A DNA stretch of 64,000 bases, taken from Bacteroidaceae bacterium. GTDB taxonomy: Bacteria; Bacteroidota; Bacteroidia; Bacteroidales; Bacteroidaceae. The notes beneath the pieces were generated by a model that was not told the origin of the DNA, ran no database searches, and saw nothing but the letters and a program-made list of their open reading frames with translations. Shown here piece after piece: positions 23,288 through 32,262 of the stretch (position 1 is the stretch's first letter; each line of letters opens with the position of its first letter). Position numbers and translations under genes: made by a program. The stretch covers positions 45,052 through 109,051 of the forward strand of contig JAFXEF010000018.1 in the NCBI GenBank assembly GCA_017520935.1. The letters run 5' to 3'.

Positions 23288-24712
23288 TCATTTAGCCTTG
23301 TCATAGCCCGCAACAGCAGCTATACGCTTGGGAATATCGGTATTGTCCATCTGCCCGGTAAACAGCTCGGCACCATTGCCAACGGCAAAGATGGGCACAT
23401 AGGCAGCTGTATGCGACCCGACAGGCCATGACACCATGGCAATACGATCGAGTATGCGCACTGCCAATGCAGCGATGGGTTCATCGCGATAGTAGAGGCT
23501 CTCGGCCATCTTCACATTCTTCTCACCAGTAAATGAACGCTCATACTCGCTGCGGAGAGCCTGTTCGTCGCGTTCACGGAGCTGCACAGTATCCCAGAAT
23601 CCGAAGTTCTCCTTCAAGGCATCCTTCATCTGCTCCCAAGTGACATTGTCCTTCGTCTCGTGGCGCATACGGTTGACGATACGTGAAAACCCTGCCTGAC
23701 TCACCTTCTGAGCCTGTAGGGCACCGAAGCGCAATTCATAATAGCCATTACCCAAGGTGAACCCACCAGTCTCATGGTCGGCACTGATGACGATGAGCGT
23801 CTCCTTCGGGTGTTGCTTATAAAACTCGTAAGCCACGCGAATGGCATTGTCGAAGTCTACCGTTTCATGCAATGCAGCTGCGGCATCGTTGGCATGGCAA
23901 GCATAATCAATCTTGCCGCCCTCAACCATGAGGAAGAAGCCCTTCTTGTGACGCTTGTCATAGAGATGGTCAATGGCAGCAGTAGTAATCTGCGTGAGCG
24001 TAAGGTCACCCTCGCGAGCATCAATAGCATAAGGGAGCGTGTTCTCCACAGCACCATGCTTCTGTATGAGCAGTACCTTATCGACCCCAGCCGCCTTGGC
24101 CTCATACTCATCATACCCGCGGACTATGGTATATCCAGCCTCACTGATAAGGTCGTAAAGCTGCGGAGCGGTATGGTCGTGAGGATTTACATTCTCGGCC
24201 AGGTCGCCTCCAGCAAAAAAGTCGAACCCAGAAGAGGCAAGCTGAGTGCCTATCTCATAGTAGTCGTTACGGCTCTTCTGATGTGCATAGAACGAAGCCG
24301 GTGTGGCGTGGTTGACGGTAACACTGGTAGCAACACCCACCTTGGCACCATAGCGATGAGCCATCTCGGCAATGCTCGCCACGGGAGTAACCTCATCGGA
24401 AGCCATACCAATAACCCCATTATTGGTCTTATGTCCGGTAGCCAATGCTGTACCTCCGGCAGCCGAGTCGGTAACGTCAGAACTGGCCGAGTAAGAGGTG
24501 GCTATACCCGTATAGGGGAACTGGGCAAAGCAAAGGGGCGTGATACCCAACTCGCCCTGACATGAGCGGAGATAATACTGAGTGGCAACGACCTGGTTAA
24601 GTCCCATACCGTCGCCAATAAAGAAGAAAACATACTTGGGAGCCTTGGCAAAACCCATCAGGCAACAGCACAGGCAGAGTGCTATGACCGACATTAATCT
24701 ATTGTTTCTCAT
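23288..24712 (-). CDS. Alkaline phosphatase (PhoA family), exported
   Basis: 474 residues with an N-terminal signal sequence (SVIALCLCCCLMGFA). The phosphatase fold is clear: metal-binding FFIGDGMGLNQ near the start, the nucleophile motif SSDVTDSAAGGTALATGHKT with the catalytic Ser in D-S-A, EGGKIDYACHANDA, and SADHETGGFTLG supplying zinc ligands. It releases phosphate from esters in the periplasm. It heads a likely two-gene unit with the GH43-like gene. No Pho-box can be assigned by eye. Confidence 0.92.
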   Translation of the reverse strand: MRNNRLMSVIALCLCCCLMGFAKAPKYVFFFIGDGMGLNQVVATQYYLRSCQGELGITPLCFAQFPYTGIATSYSASSDVTDSAAGGTALATGHKTNNGVIGMASDEVTPVASIAEMAHRYGAKVGVATSVTVNHATPASFYAHQKSRNDYYEIGTQLASSGFDFFAGGDLAENVNPHDHTAPQLYDLISEAGYTIVRGYDEYEAKAAGVDKVLLIQKHGAVENTLPYAIDAREGDLTLTQITTAAIDHLYDKRHKKGFFLMVEGGKIDYACHANDAAAALHETVDFDNAIRVAYEFYKQHPKETLIVISADHETGGFTLGNGYYELRFGALQAQKVSQAGFSRIVNRMRHETKDNVTWEQMKDALKENFGFWDTVQLRERDEQALRSEYERSFTGEKNVKMAESLYYRDEPIAALAVRILDRIAMVSWPVGSHTAAYVPIFAVGNGAELFTGQMDNTDIPKRIAAVAGYDKAK

Positions 24713-24739
24713 AAATGATGATTTGTTAGTTGCGCGGAA

Positions 24740-25714
24740 TCAATACGCTGTAGCCTTGAGATTGAGTCCCGTAGTCTCTTCGAGGTTGAAGAGCAGGTTC
24801 ATATTGTGCACAGCCTGGCCGCTGGAGCCCTTGAGCAGATTGTCAATGCAAGAGGTGATAAGCAACATGTCTCCATGCTTCTCCAAGTGTATGAGACACT
24901 TGTTGGTATTCACCACCTGCTTCAAGTCAATATTATCAGGAGTGATGTGCGTGAAGGAGTCCTCGGCATAGTAGTCGGTATATAACTGATTGAGTTCCTC
25001 AACAGCCGTCTTATTCTTCACCATAATGGTACAAAAGATGCCTCGGGTGAAGTTCCCGCGATAAGGCACAAAATGAATGGCAGAGCGAAAACTGCTCTGC
25101 AACTGAGCAAGTGCCTCACGTATCTCCGGCAGATGCTGATGAGTGAAGGGCTTATAGATGCTCACATTATCGTTCCGCCAACTGAAATGCGTCATCGACG
25201 AAGCCTTGTGCCCTGTGCCGGTACTGCCAATGATGGCATGCACGTAGATATCATCGCCCAGCATCAGGTTCTTGGCCAGCGGCAACAACCCGAGGGTGAT
25301 GCAAGTGGCAAAGTTACCTGGATTGGCCACGAAGCGGCTCTTGCAGATAGCTCGACGGTTCAGTTCGGGAAGACCATAGATAAAGTCATTCTCACCATCG
25401 CCCTTATTGAGGCGATACTCACGCGAGAGGTCAATGACTTTCAGCTTCTCGGGAATCTCCGTCGACTGCATAAACTGGCGGCTCTCCTCCACATCAGTGC
25501 AGAGGAACAGCAGATCTATCTTGTCTAACTGAGGTTCAGCGGCAAACTTAAGGTCAGTCTCGCCATAGAGTCCTCGGTGCACCTCATGAATATACTGGCC
25601 GCTATTGCCACGACCCGTAATGAATATAAGGTGCACGTCAGGATGGTTGAGCAGCAAGCGTATGAGTTCACCTCCTGTAAATCCGGCACCTTCGATAATT
25701 CCTGTCTTGATCAT
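24740..25714 (-). CDS. argC: ArgC-like N-acyl-glutamyl-phosphate reductase with altered catalytic residue
   Basis: Overall the 324-residue protein matches Bacteroidetes ArgC along its full length (GLPELNRR, FSWRNDNVSIYKPFTHQHLPEI, NTNKCLIHLEKHGDMLLI). The active-site segment, which in the family reads NPGC followed by an aromatic and AT, is VANPGNFATC here, so the catalytic Cys is Asn134; the next Cys is 138. The N-terminal glycine-rich motif is also altered (GIIEGAGF, Glu8 where Gly is usual). The normal enzyme reduces acyl-glutamyl phosphate with NADPH in arginine synthesis. This copy lies directly after argR with no other arg genes present. It may be a regulatory or inactive paralogue. Confidence 0.85.
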   Translation of the reverse strand: MIKTGIIEGAGFTGGELIRLLLNHPDVHLIFITGRGNSGQYIHEVHRGLYGETDLKFAAEPQLDKIDLLFLCTDVEESRQFMQSTEIPEKLKVIDLSREYRLNKGDGENDFIYGLPELNRRAICKSRFVANPGNFATCITLGLLPLAKNLMLGDDIYVHAIIGSTGTGHKASSMTHFSWRNDNVSIYKPFTHQHLPEIREALAQLQSSFRSAIHFVPYRGNFTRGIFCTIMVKNKTAVEELNQLYTDYYAEDSFTHITPDNIDLKQVVNTNKCLIHLEKHGDMLLITSCIDNLLKGSSGQAVHNMNLLFNLEETTGLNLKATAY

Positions 25715-25733
25715 ATATGGTTGGGGGATATGG

Positions 25734-26216
25734 TTACATAATCTTCATTTCTGGTATGATGGTTTCCAAGTGTTGCTTCACCGCATGATGGGTGTAGTTC
25801 TCCCTGATTACAAGCAATATGGTATCGTCGCCTGCCACAGTAGCCAACACTGGGGGCAGGTCGTGCTCATCAATGTCATAAGCAATACCTCCGGCATAGC
25901 CAGGACGAGTCTTGATGACAGCAATATTGGCTGAGAAACTGATAGAGACGAACCCACTCCTCACTTGATCCTCATGAACCAGTTTTCCTTTGGTGATACG
26001 TTTATAAAGCGGGCTGCTGGGCAATATGTATATGTACGACCCATCGCTGGCTGCCGTCTTGGCTACTTTCAATTGCTTGAGATCGCGCGACAACGTTGCT
26101 TGCGTGAGGTCGAATCCCTGTGCATACAATCTCTTCAACAGCTCCTCTTGATTTCCTATGCGCTCATTGGCTATGATAAACTTTATCGCATTGAGCCTAT
26201 TCTGCTTGTTTTTCAT
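25734..26216 (-). CDS. argR: Arginine repressor
   Basis: 160 residues. The N-terminal winged helix includes AIKFIIANERIGNQEELLKRLYAQGFDLTQATLSRDLKQLKVAK, the ArgR DNA-binding pattern. The C-terminal oligomerisation and arginine-binding domain contains VLATVAGDDTILLVIR. It normally represses arginine biosynthesis, and activates catabolism, as a hexamer. The ATG at 26216 (MKNKQNRLNAIK) fits family N-termini; one four codons upstream (26228) is possible. It precedes argC by 19 bases and has its own consensus promoter at 26246-26277. The stretch between argR and rhaB is shared by two divergent promoters. Confidence 0.93.
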   Translation of the reverse strand: MKNKQNRLNAIKFIIANERIGNQEELLKRLYAQGFDLTQATLSRDLKQLKVAKTAASDGSYIYILPSSPLYKRITKGKLVHEDQVRSGFVSISFSANIAVIKTRPGYAGGIAYDIDEHDLPPVLATVAGDDTILLVIRENYTHHAVKQHLETIIPEMKIM

Positions 26217-26245
26217 ATTGCATAACACCTATTAGATAGCTGGCA

Positions 26246-26277
26246 CAAAGATACACGATTATTTATAGATATGCAAA
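26246..26277 (-). promoter_or_regulatory. Promoter of argR-argC
   Basis: Minus-strand TTTG (26274-26277), 20 bases, TATCTTTG (26246-26253). The start codon follows about 30 bases later. Confidence 0.7.
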
Positions 26278-26345
26278 AATGTTATAAATTTTCACTTTAT
26301 TTACCATAAAAGCCGTTTTTCTATGGTTGCGCCAAAAAAAACATT

Positions 26346-26353
26346 TATATTTG
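26346..26353 (+). promoter_or_regulatory. -7 box for the rhaBA-transporter operon
   Basis: TATATTTG matches TAnnTTTG, 52 bases before rhaB. The upstream GTTG (26326-26329) has short spacing (16 bases), suggesting a weak core promoter that would need an activator such as an AraC-type RhaR, which is not encoded in this window. Confidence 0.55.
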
Positions 26354-26404
26354 CTATCTAAAACTAAACGAACAACAACCTAATCACCTAAACAGTGTAA
26401 GCAC

Positions 26405-27877
26405 ATGAAACAAACACACTTCTTTGCGGTAGACCTCGGTGCCACGAGCGGACGTACCATACTGGGTACGCTATCGGAGAGCGGCCTCGACCAGCGCGAA
26501 CTCACCCGATTCCCCAACCATATCATTGAAACTAACGGGCATTTTTATTGGGACATCTATGCCTTGTACAACGAAATCATCGGTGGTCTTAAGGTAGTGG
26601 CCCGCGAAGGTATCGAGATTGCCTCGGTGGGTATCGATACGTGGGGTGTGGACTTTGCTTTCATCGGCAAGGATGGCGGGCTGCTGCGTAACCCCTACTG
26701 CTACCGCGACCCTCATACCGTAGGGATGATGGAGGAGTACTTCAAGAAAATACCCAAAGAGCGCGTATATGACCTTACGGGCATACAGTTCATGAACTTC
26801 AACTCGCTCTTCCAGCTCTACACCTTGCACCGTATAGGCGACAGTGCGCTGGAAGCAGCCGACAAGATCCTCTTCGTGCCCGATGCCCTCTCCTACATGC
26901 TGACGGGTGAGAAGGTAACGGAGTATACCATCGCATCGACCTCGCAGATACTCAACCCTCGTACCAAGCAGATGGAGCAGGAGTTGCTCGATGTGTGTGA
27001 CGTACGTGCTGAGCAGTTCGGCCGCTTCGTATTTCCCGGCGAGCAGATTGGCGTGCTGAACGAAGAGGTGCAACGACAGACCGGCCTCGGGGCCATCCCC
27101 GTGATAGCAGTGGCCGGGCACGATACGGCATCGGCCGTAGCGGCTGTGCCTGCCATGAACGAACGCTTTGCCTATTTGAGCTCAGGCACCTGGTCGCTGA
27201 TGGGTATCGAGGTGAAAGATGCCATCATCAACGCCGAGAGCTTCGAGAAGAACTTCACCAACGAAGGTGGCGTGGAGGGCACTACCCGCTTCTTGAAGAA
27301 CATTTGCGGCATGTGGCTTCTGGAGCGTTGCCGCAAGGAATGGACAGAGGACTACTCATACAATGCACTCATCGAAGCAGCCTTGGCAGCACCAGCCTTC
27401 CGCAGCATTATCAATCCCGATGCCCCCTGCTTCGCTAACCCCACTTCCATGACCGAGGCCATCAAGCAATACTGCCGCGAGACCTCACAGCCTGTGCCCA
27501 ATACCTACGGTGAGTTCACACGCTGCATCTTCGACAGTTTGGCCCTGCGCTATCGCCAGATATTCGGTTATTTGCAGCAGATGTCCCCGTTCCCCATCGA
27601 GGCACTGCACGTTATCGGTGGCGGCTCGCGCAACAATCTGCTCAACCAGTTCACCTGCAATGCTGTGGGCGTACCCGTAGTAGCCGGTCCAAGCGAGTGT
27701 ACCGCTATCGGCAACATCATGTTGCAGGCCAAGGCCGCCGGCATCGTGAGCGACATAGCTGCCATGCGTCATCTCATCGCTGCCTCTATAGAGACCACGA
27801 CATTTACTCCCGAAGAAGCCGAGGACTGGGACAAGGGATATGAGCTGTATCTGAAAGTATATAGAGAAGACCTTTGA
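26405..27877 (+). CDS. rhaB: Rhamnulokinase
   Basis: A 490-residue FGGY-type sugar kinase that phosphorylates L-rhamnulose to the 1-phosphate. Landmarks are the N-terminal phosphate loop FFAVDLGATSGRTILG (7-22), VGIDTWGVDFAFI, YLSSGTWSLMGIE and the C-terminal ATP-binding region HVIGGGSRNNLLNQFTCNA. It opens the rhamnose operon, 43 bases ahead of rhaA. The usual Bacteroides set also includes the aldolase and lactaldehyde reductase, which are not found downstream here. Confidence 0.95.
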   Translation: MKQTHFFAVDLGATSGRTILGTLSESGLDQRELTRFPNHIIETNGHFYWDIYALYNEIIGGLKVVAREGIEIASVGIDTWGVDFAFIGKDGGLLRNPYCYRDPHTVGMMEEYFKKIPKERVYDLTGIQFMNFNSLFQLYTLHRIGDSALEAADKILFVPDALSYMLTGEKVTEYTIASTSQILNPRTKQMEQELLDVCDVRAEQFGRFVFPGEQIGVLNEEVQRQTGLGAIPVIAVAGHDTASAVAAVPAMNERFAYLSSGTWSLMGIEVKDAIINAESFEKNFTNEGGVEGTTRFLKNICGMWLLERCRKEWTEDYSYNALIEAALAAPAFRSIINPDAPCFANPTSMTEAIKQYCRETSQPVPNTYGEFTRCIFDSLALRYRQIFGYLQQMSPFPIEALHVIGGGSRNNLLNQFTCNAVGVPVVAGPSECTAIGNIMLQAKAAGIVSDIAAMRHLIAASIETTTFTPEEAEDWDKGYELYLKVYREDL

Positions 27878-27920
27878 ATCAAGAATTAAGAAATTCAGAC
27901 AAACCATAAAAACAAACATC

Positions 27921-29174
27921 ATGAAAGAAGAACTTATCTTGAGATCGTACGAGATTGCCAAGGAGCGTTACGCAGCTCTTGGCATTGACACAGACAACGT
28001 ATTGGAACAGTTGCAGGACTTCCACCTCAGCATGCACTGCTGGCAAGCCGACGACGTGAAGGGCTTTGAAGTACAGGCAGGTGCCCTCTCGGGCGGAATA
28101 CAGTCTACCGGCGACTTCCCTGGCGCTGCACGCAACATCGACGAACTCCGTCAGGACGTATTGAAGGCCAAATCGCTCATCCCCGGTACTCACCGTCTGA
28201 ACCTCCATGAGATTTACGGAGACTTCCAAGGCAAGGTAGTAGACCGTGACGAAGTGTCTGTAGAGCATTTCCAGAGCTGGATTGATTGGGGCAAGGAACA
28301 CGACACCAAGCTCGACTTCAACTCCACCTCCTTCTCACACCCGAAGAGTGGCAACCTCTCACTCTCTAACCCCGACAAGGGCATCCGCGACTTCTGGATC
28401 GAGCATAGCAAGCGTTGCCGCGACATCGCCAATGCGATGGGTGAGGCACAGGGCGACCCCTGTATCATGAACCTCTGGGTACACGACGGCTGCAAGGACG
28501 TGAGCGTCAGCCACGGCCTCTACCGCAGCTTGCTGAAGCAGTCGCTCGACGAGATCTTCGCCAAGGAGCAGCCCATGATGAAGGACTGTATCGAAGGTAA
28601 GGTGTTCGGTATCGGCCTCGAAAGTTTCACCGTAGGCTCGCACGACTTCTACACTGCCTATGCAGCCAAGAACGATAAAATCCTGACTATCGACACCGGT
28701 CACTATCACCCCACCGAGAGTCCTGCCGACAAGGTGAGTGCTGTGCTTCCTTTCGTAAAGGAGCTGATGCTCCACGTATCACGTCCCGTACGTTGGGACT
28801 CTGACCACGTGACCATCATGGACGACCCCACCCAAGAGCTCTTCTTCGAAATCGTACGTGCCGGTGCACTCGACCGCGTACACTACGGCCTCGACTTCTT
28901 CGATGGCTCCATCAATCGCATCGGTGCTTATGTCATCGGTTCACGCTCGGCACAGAAGTGCATGCTCCGCGCATTGCTCGAACCGAAAGAGCTGCTCGCC
29001 CAGTACGAACTCGCAGGCGAAGGCTTCAAGCTGCTCGGCGTAATGGAAGAGCAGAAGGCTATGCCCTGGCAGGCCATATACGACATGTTCTGCCTGAAGA
29101 ACAACGTGCCCGTAGGAGACAGCTTCATTGCAGAGATAGACAAGTATGTGGCAGAAGTGACCAGTAAACGATAA
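27921..29174 (+). CDS. rhaA: L-rhamnose isomerase
   Basis: Converts L-rhamnose to L-rhamnulose, the step before the kinase encoded just upstream. The 417-residue length is normal. Recognisable parts are FHLSMHCWQADDVKGFE, GTHRLNLHEIYGDF, the metal-site region KLDFNSTSFSHPKSG, NLWVHDGCKDVSV and LTIDTGHYHPTES. It is cytoplasmic and uses divalent metal ions. Spacing to the following transporter is 19 bases, so the three genes form one unit. Bacteroides literature also uses the symbol rhaI for this gene. Confidence 0.95.
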   Translation: MKEELILRSYEIAKERYAALGIDTDNVLEQLQDFHLSMHCWQADDVKGFEVQAGALSGGIQSTGDFPGAARNIDELRQDVLKAKSLIPGTHRLNLHEIYGDFQGKVVDRDEVSVEHFQSWIDWGKEHDTKLDFNSTSFSHPKSGNLSLSNPDKGIRDFWIEHSKRCRDIANAMGEAQGDPCIMNLWVHDGCKDVSVSHGLYRSLLKQSLDEIFAKEQPMMKDCIEGKVFGIGLESFTVGSHDFYTAYAAKNDKILTIDTGHYHPTESPADKVSAVLPFVKELMLHVSRPVRWDSDHVTIMDDPTQELFFEIVRAGALDRVHYGLDFFDGSINRIGAYVIGSRSAQKCMLRALLEPKELLAQYELAGEGFKLLGVMEEQKAMPWQAIYDMFCLKNNVPVGDSFIAEIDKYVAEVTSKR

Positions 29175-29193
29175 CCAATAGGAGATAAAGACT

Positions 29194-30540
29194 ATGTCTG
29201 GAAAAAGTAACAGTCTGAAGAGTACCATTGCGGTATCTCTTACCAATTATCTGGATGCCGGAGCTATCGTTGCCGGTGCCAGCGGCCTCACCTTGTGGCA
29301 GAAGTACCTGGGCCTTACCGAGGTTCATCTCGGTTGGCTCAACTTTATCAGCGCAAACTGCTTGGGAGCGGCCATCGGTGCCATCATCGGCGGATTCCTG
29401 GCCGACAAATACGGTCGTAAGTTCATCTACACCTACAACCTGCTGGTCTATATGGTAGGTGTACTGCTCGTCATGTGTTCGGTCAACTTCCCCATGCTGC
29501 TGGCCGGTTTCTTGGTCACAGGCATCTCGGTAGGTATCGGTGTGCCTGCATCGTGGACCTACATCTCTGAAAGTTCCGAAGTCAACAACCGTGGCCGCAA
29601 CATCTGTATCTCACAGATGTCATGGGGCTTTGGCCCAATGATTATCTTGCTGTTAGGTATGTTCTTTGCCCCTGATGGCTATCTGTTCGGCTGGGTAGAG
29701 AGCATCGGGCATTTCATTGGTGGTGCAGACCTGGCAGGCGATGCATTGAATGTCTTCAGCTCACGTGTCGTCTTCTTCTCACTCTTTGTGGTGGCCTTCA
29801 TTGCATGGAACATGCAACGCAAGCTGGAAGAGAGCAAGGAATGGACCGAAAACCGCAATGCCGCCAAGGCCAAGGGCGAAGATACCGGACTGATGCATGC
29901 TTTCAAACAGCTGTTCACGAACACCAAGGCTGTAAAGACGGCTTGCTTCCTGGCAGTCATCTATCTGACCTGGAACCTTGTAGCGTCGGTTATGGGATTC
30001 TTCCAACCTCATATCTACGAGACAGCTGGCGGACTGACCAACGAGTATGCCAACATGCTCAGCTGTGTGGGTTGGGCCATCGTTGTGGTTGTGACATTCT
30101 GTGTTTCGTTCTTCATCGACCGTGTGTCACACAAATTGCTCTATGTGCTGGGGCTTTTAGCCGCATTGGCCACTTGGTTTGTAGTCATTGCCGGCATCAA
30201 TGGTATGGGCACCCTGTGGCTCTTCTCTATCCTGTGGGGTATCAACGGTGGCATCTCCGTACAGATCTTCTATGCCCTGTGGGGCTCAGAGCTGTTCCCC
30301 GCCAAGTTCCGTGCCGGAGCACAAGGACTGATGTTCTTCGTTGTCCGTGGCCTGTCAGCTGCTTGGGGATTGGCGTTCACCTATATTTACGGTGAGAATG
30401 GCGAAGGATTTACCGTAGCAGCCTATTGCATGATTGCCCTCCTGCTCATCTCACTGATTGTAGGCGTAATCGGATGTCCTAACACCAGAGGAAAATCGCT
30501 TGAGCAGATTACCCGCGAACGCTATGGGGAGAATTATTAA
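29194..30540 (+). CDS. MFS sugar transporter, probably L-rhamnose uptake
   Basis: 448 residues with about 12 membrane helices. The MFS loop GGFLADKYGRKFIY lies between helices 2 and 3. The sequence VSLTNYLDAGAIVAGASGL and the SGISVGIGVPASWTYISESSEV-like region (G-I-S-V-G-I-G near residue 112) fit the sugar-porter/metabolite symporter group rather than the RhaT permease family. Position immediately after rhaBA and before a terminator makes rhamnose import the likely job; substrate is inferred from context only. It ends the operon at the hairpin 30558-30588. Confidence 0.85.
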   Translation: MSGKSNSLKSTIAVSLTNYLDAGAIVAGASGLTLWQKYLGLTEVHLGWLNFISANCLGAAIGAIIGGFLADKYGRKFIYTYNLLVYMVGVLLVMCSVNFPMLLAGFLVTGISVGIGVPASWTYISESSEVNNRGRNICISQMSWGFGPMIILLLGMFFAPDGYLFGWVESIGHFIGGADLAGDALNVFSSRVVFFSLFVVAFIAWNMQRKLEESKEWTENRNAAKAKGEDTGLMHAFKQLFTNTKAVKTACFLAVIYLTWNLVASVMGFFQPHIYETAGGLTNEYANMLSCVGWAIVVVVTFCVSFFIDRVSHKLLYVLGLLAALATWFVVIAGINGMGTLWLFSILWGINGGISVQIFYALWGSELFPAKFRAGAQGLMFFVVRGLSAAWGLAFTYIYGENGEGFTVAAYCMIALLLISLIVGVIGCPNTRGKSLEQITRERYGENY

Positions 30541-30557
30541 GAACCTATATTTTTTTC

Positions 30558-30588
30558 GAGGGTGTGCCACGAGTACACCCTCTTTTTT
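30558..30588 (+). terminator. Terminator of the rhamnose operon
   Basis: GAGGGTGT (30558-30565) and ACACCCTC (30575-30582) form a perfect 8-bp stem followed by six T. Confidence 0.88.
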
Positions 30589-30610
30589 CTTCACCAGGAA
30601 GTGATTGACT

Positions 30611-31624
30611 ATGCGTTACCTCCGCAACACCAATACCGACCCCTACTTCAACATGGCATTCGACGAGTATGCCTTGGAGCAGTTACCGCTTGATGAACCC
30701 CTCTTCTATCTTTGGCAGAACAGGCCGGCCGTCATTATCGGGCTCAACCAAGACGCTTATGCCGAGGTAGACATCCAGTTTCTGAGAGAGCATGACATCG
30801 CTCTTGTACGCCGAGTGACAGGAGGTGGAGCGGTATACCACGACCAAGGGAACCTGAACTACACGATTGTAGGACGTAGTGCCGACCTGAACAGGGACTA
30901 TCCCGAATATACACGGTATATGCAGCAAGCATTGCAGGCACTGGGCGTAAGGGCTGAGCTATCGGGACGTAATGATATCTTAGTAGATGGGCGCAAAGTG
31001 TCGGGCTATGCCAAGAGGGTATATAAGGACCGTCTCATGGTGCATGGCACACTGATGTACGATGTGGATCTCGACATTTTGGAGAAGGCGCTTAACCCAC
31101 CAGCCGATAAGCTCGTAGGCAAAGGCATTGCCTCGGTACGCAGCCGAGTGATGAACCTGCGGGAATGCATGCCCCAAGTAAAGGGGATAGAAGACCTCAA
31201 GGAGCGTCTGGAGCGTTACCTGTCGCACAACTACACGGATACCGAGTATATGTTGACGGAGGAGGCCAAACACGCAATAGAGCAAGCCGCAGAGAGGAAG
31301 TTTGCCACGCAAGAATGGGTATATGGGAAGCAGGCACCCACTACCCACAGAAACGACAAGAACACTTCCCGTAGCATCCGACGAGCATCGCGCCTTACGT
31401 GCGGAAAAGTAGAGATAGAGTTGGAGATCCGAGATGGGCACATCGCGGCATGCCGGTTCGGAGGTGACTTTATCGGTAACCTGCCGATATCAGCCATAGA
31501 GCAGGCTCTCTGCGGTGTGCGATACGAGCATCACGCTCTGCGGCAACGGCTGATCCCCATAGGAGTAACAGACTATCTCGACGGGACGGATGTTGATGAA
31601 CTACTGGAACTGCTTTGTACGTAA
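30611..31624 (+). CDS. lplA: Lipoate-protein ligase
   Basis: The enzyme attaches lipoate to the lysine of lipoyl domains (2-oxoacid dehydrogenases, GcvH). Motifs of the LplA/BirA superfamily are present: RRVTGGGAVYHDQGNLNYT (lipoate-AMP binding loop) and GRNDILVDGRKVSGYAKRVYKDRLMVHGTLMYD. The C-terminal accessory domain (ITHRNDK to LLELLCT region) is typical of full-length enzymes. The ATG at 30611 is preferred to an in-frame TTG at 30605. It follows the rhamnose terminator, so it is probably transcribed separately, although no strong promoter is visible. Confidence 0.92.
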   Translation: MRYLRNTNTDPYFNMAFDEYALEQLPLDEPLFYLWQNRPAVIIGLNQDAYAEVDIQFLREHDIALVRRVTGGGAVYHDQGNLNYTIVGRSADLNRDYPEYTRYMQQALQALGVRAELSGRNDILVDGRKVSGYAKRVYKDRLMVHGTLMYDVDLDILEKALNPPADKLVGKGIASVRSRVMNLRECMPQVKGIEDLKERLERYLSHNYTDTEYMLTEEAKHAIEQAAERKFATQEWVYGKQAPTTHRNDKNTSRSIRRASRLTCGKVEIELEIRDGHIAACRFGGDFIGNLPISAIEQALCGVRYEHHALRQRLIPIGVTDYLDGTDVDELLELLCT

Positions 31625-31845
31625 GTATCTGGCACATTACCCCCCACACAAGATAATCCCTACCTGCCATCAGTGATCCCTCCCAACAAGCCAACACCTA
31701 CCCCACCACGATTAACCCAAAAGACCAAGCATTGGAGTTCTCGGGAGCAGAGCCACTATAGGAAGTGATGTGTACCCCAAAAGAGTGCAAAAACCAACAA
31801 AATGCAGGAATATTCGGGATAAATGTAAAATATTTTGCGAAATAT

Positions 31846-31876
31846 TTTGCGGATATCGCAAAAAACTGTATCTTTG
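31846..31876 (+). promoter_or_regulatory. Promoter of the tRNA-Val pair
   Basis: TTTG (31846-31849), exactly 19 bases, TATCTTTG (31869-31876): full consensus. It lies 29 bases before the first tRNA. The area also holds repeated AAATATTTTGCG units (31838-31850). Confidence 0.82.
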
Positions 31877-31905
31877 CACCGCTTTTCAGAACTACGAAGG
31901 CTTTC

Positions 31906-31980
31906 GGGCGTTTAGCTCAGCTGGTTCAGAGCATCTGCCTTACAAGCAGAGGGTCGGCGGTTCGAATCCGTCAACGCCCA
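31906..31980 (+). tRNA. tRNA-Val (anticodon UAC), copy 1
   Basis: Acceptor GGGCGTT/AACGCCC, D-arm GCTC/GAGC, anticodon arm TCTGC-CTTACAA-GCAGA giving TAC, T-arm GGCGG-TTCGAAT-CCGTC, discriminator A; CCA is not encoded. Seventy-five bases. An identical gene lies 60 bases downstream. Confidence 0.97.
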
Positions 31981-32040
31981 CAACAGAAAAACTTAAAAGC
32001 CTTCATAGACAAAAGACAGGAATAGCGTTCTTTCATTTTC

Positions 32041-32115
32041 GGGCGTTTAGCTCAGCTGGTTCAGAGCATCTGCCTTACAAGCAGAGGGTCGGCGGTTCGA
32101 ATCCGTCAACGCCCA
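32041..32115 (+). tRNA. tRNA-Val (anticodon UAC), copy 2
   Basis: Identical in sequence to the first copy, including the flanking TTC before and CAACAGA after the tRNA. This points to recent tandem duplication or gene conversion. It is co-transcribed from the promoter at 31846 and ended by the hairpin at 32124. Confidence 0.97.
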
Positions 32116-32123
32116 CAACAGAA

Positions 32124-32151
32124 GACTCACCTATAGGTGGGTCTTTTTTTT
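32124..32151 (+). terminator. Terminator of the tRNA-Val operon
   Basis: GACTCACC, loop TATA, GGTGGGTC (one G-T pair), then eight T. Confidence 0.88.
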
Positions 32152-32262
32152 ATGGGAAAACGCCAGCCTATTCTATCTACAGGTAGGGAATAGCCCACCC
32201 TGTAGACGCAAAGAGCGAGGTAGGCAGTTGCCAACCTCGCTCTTATAGGAATCTCTCATCAA

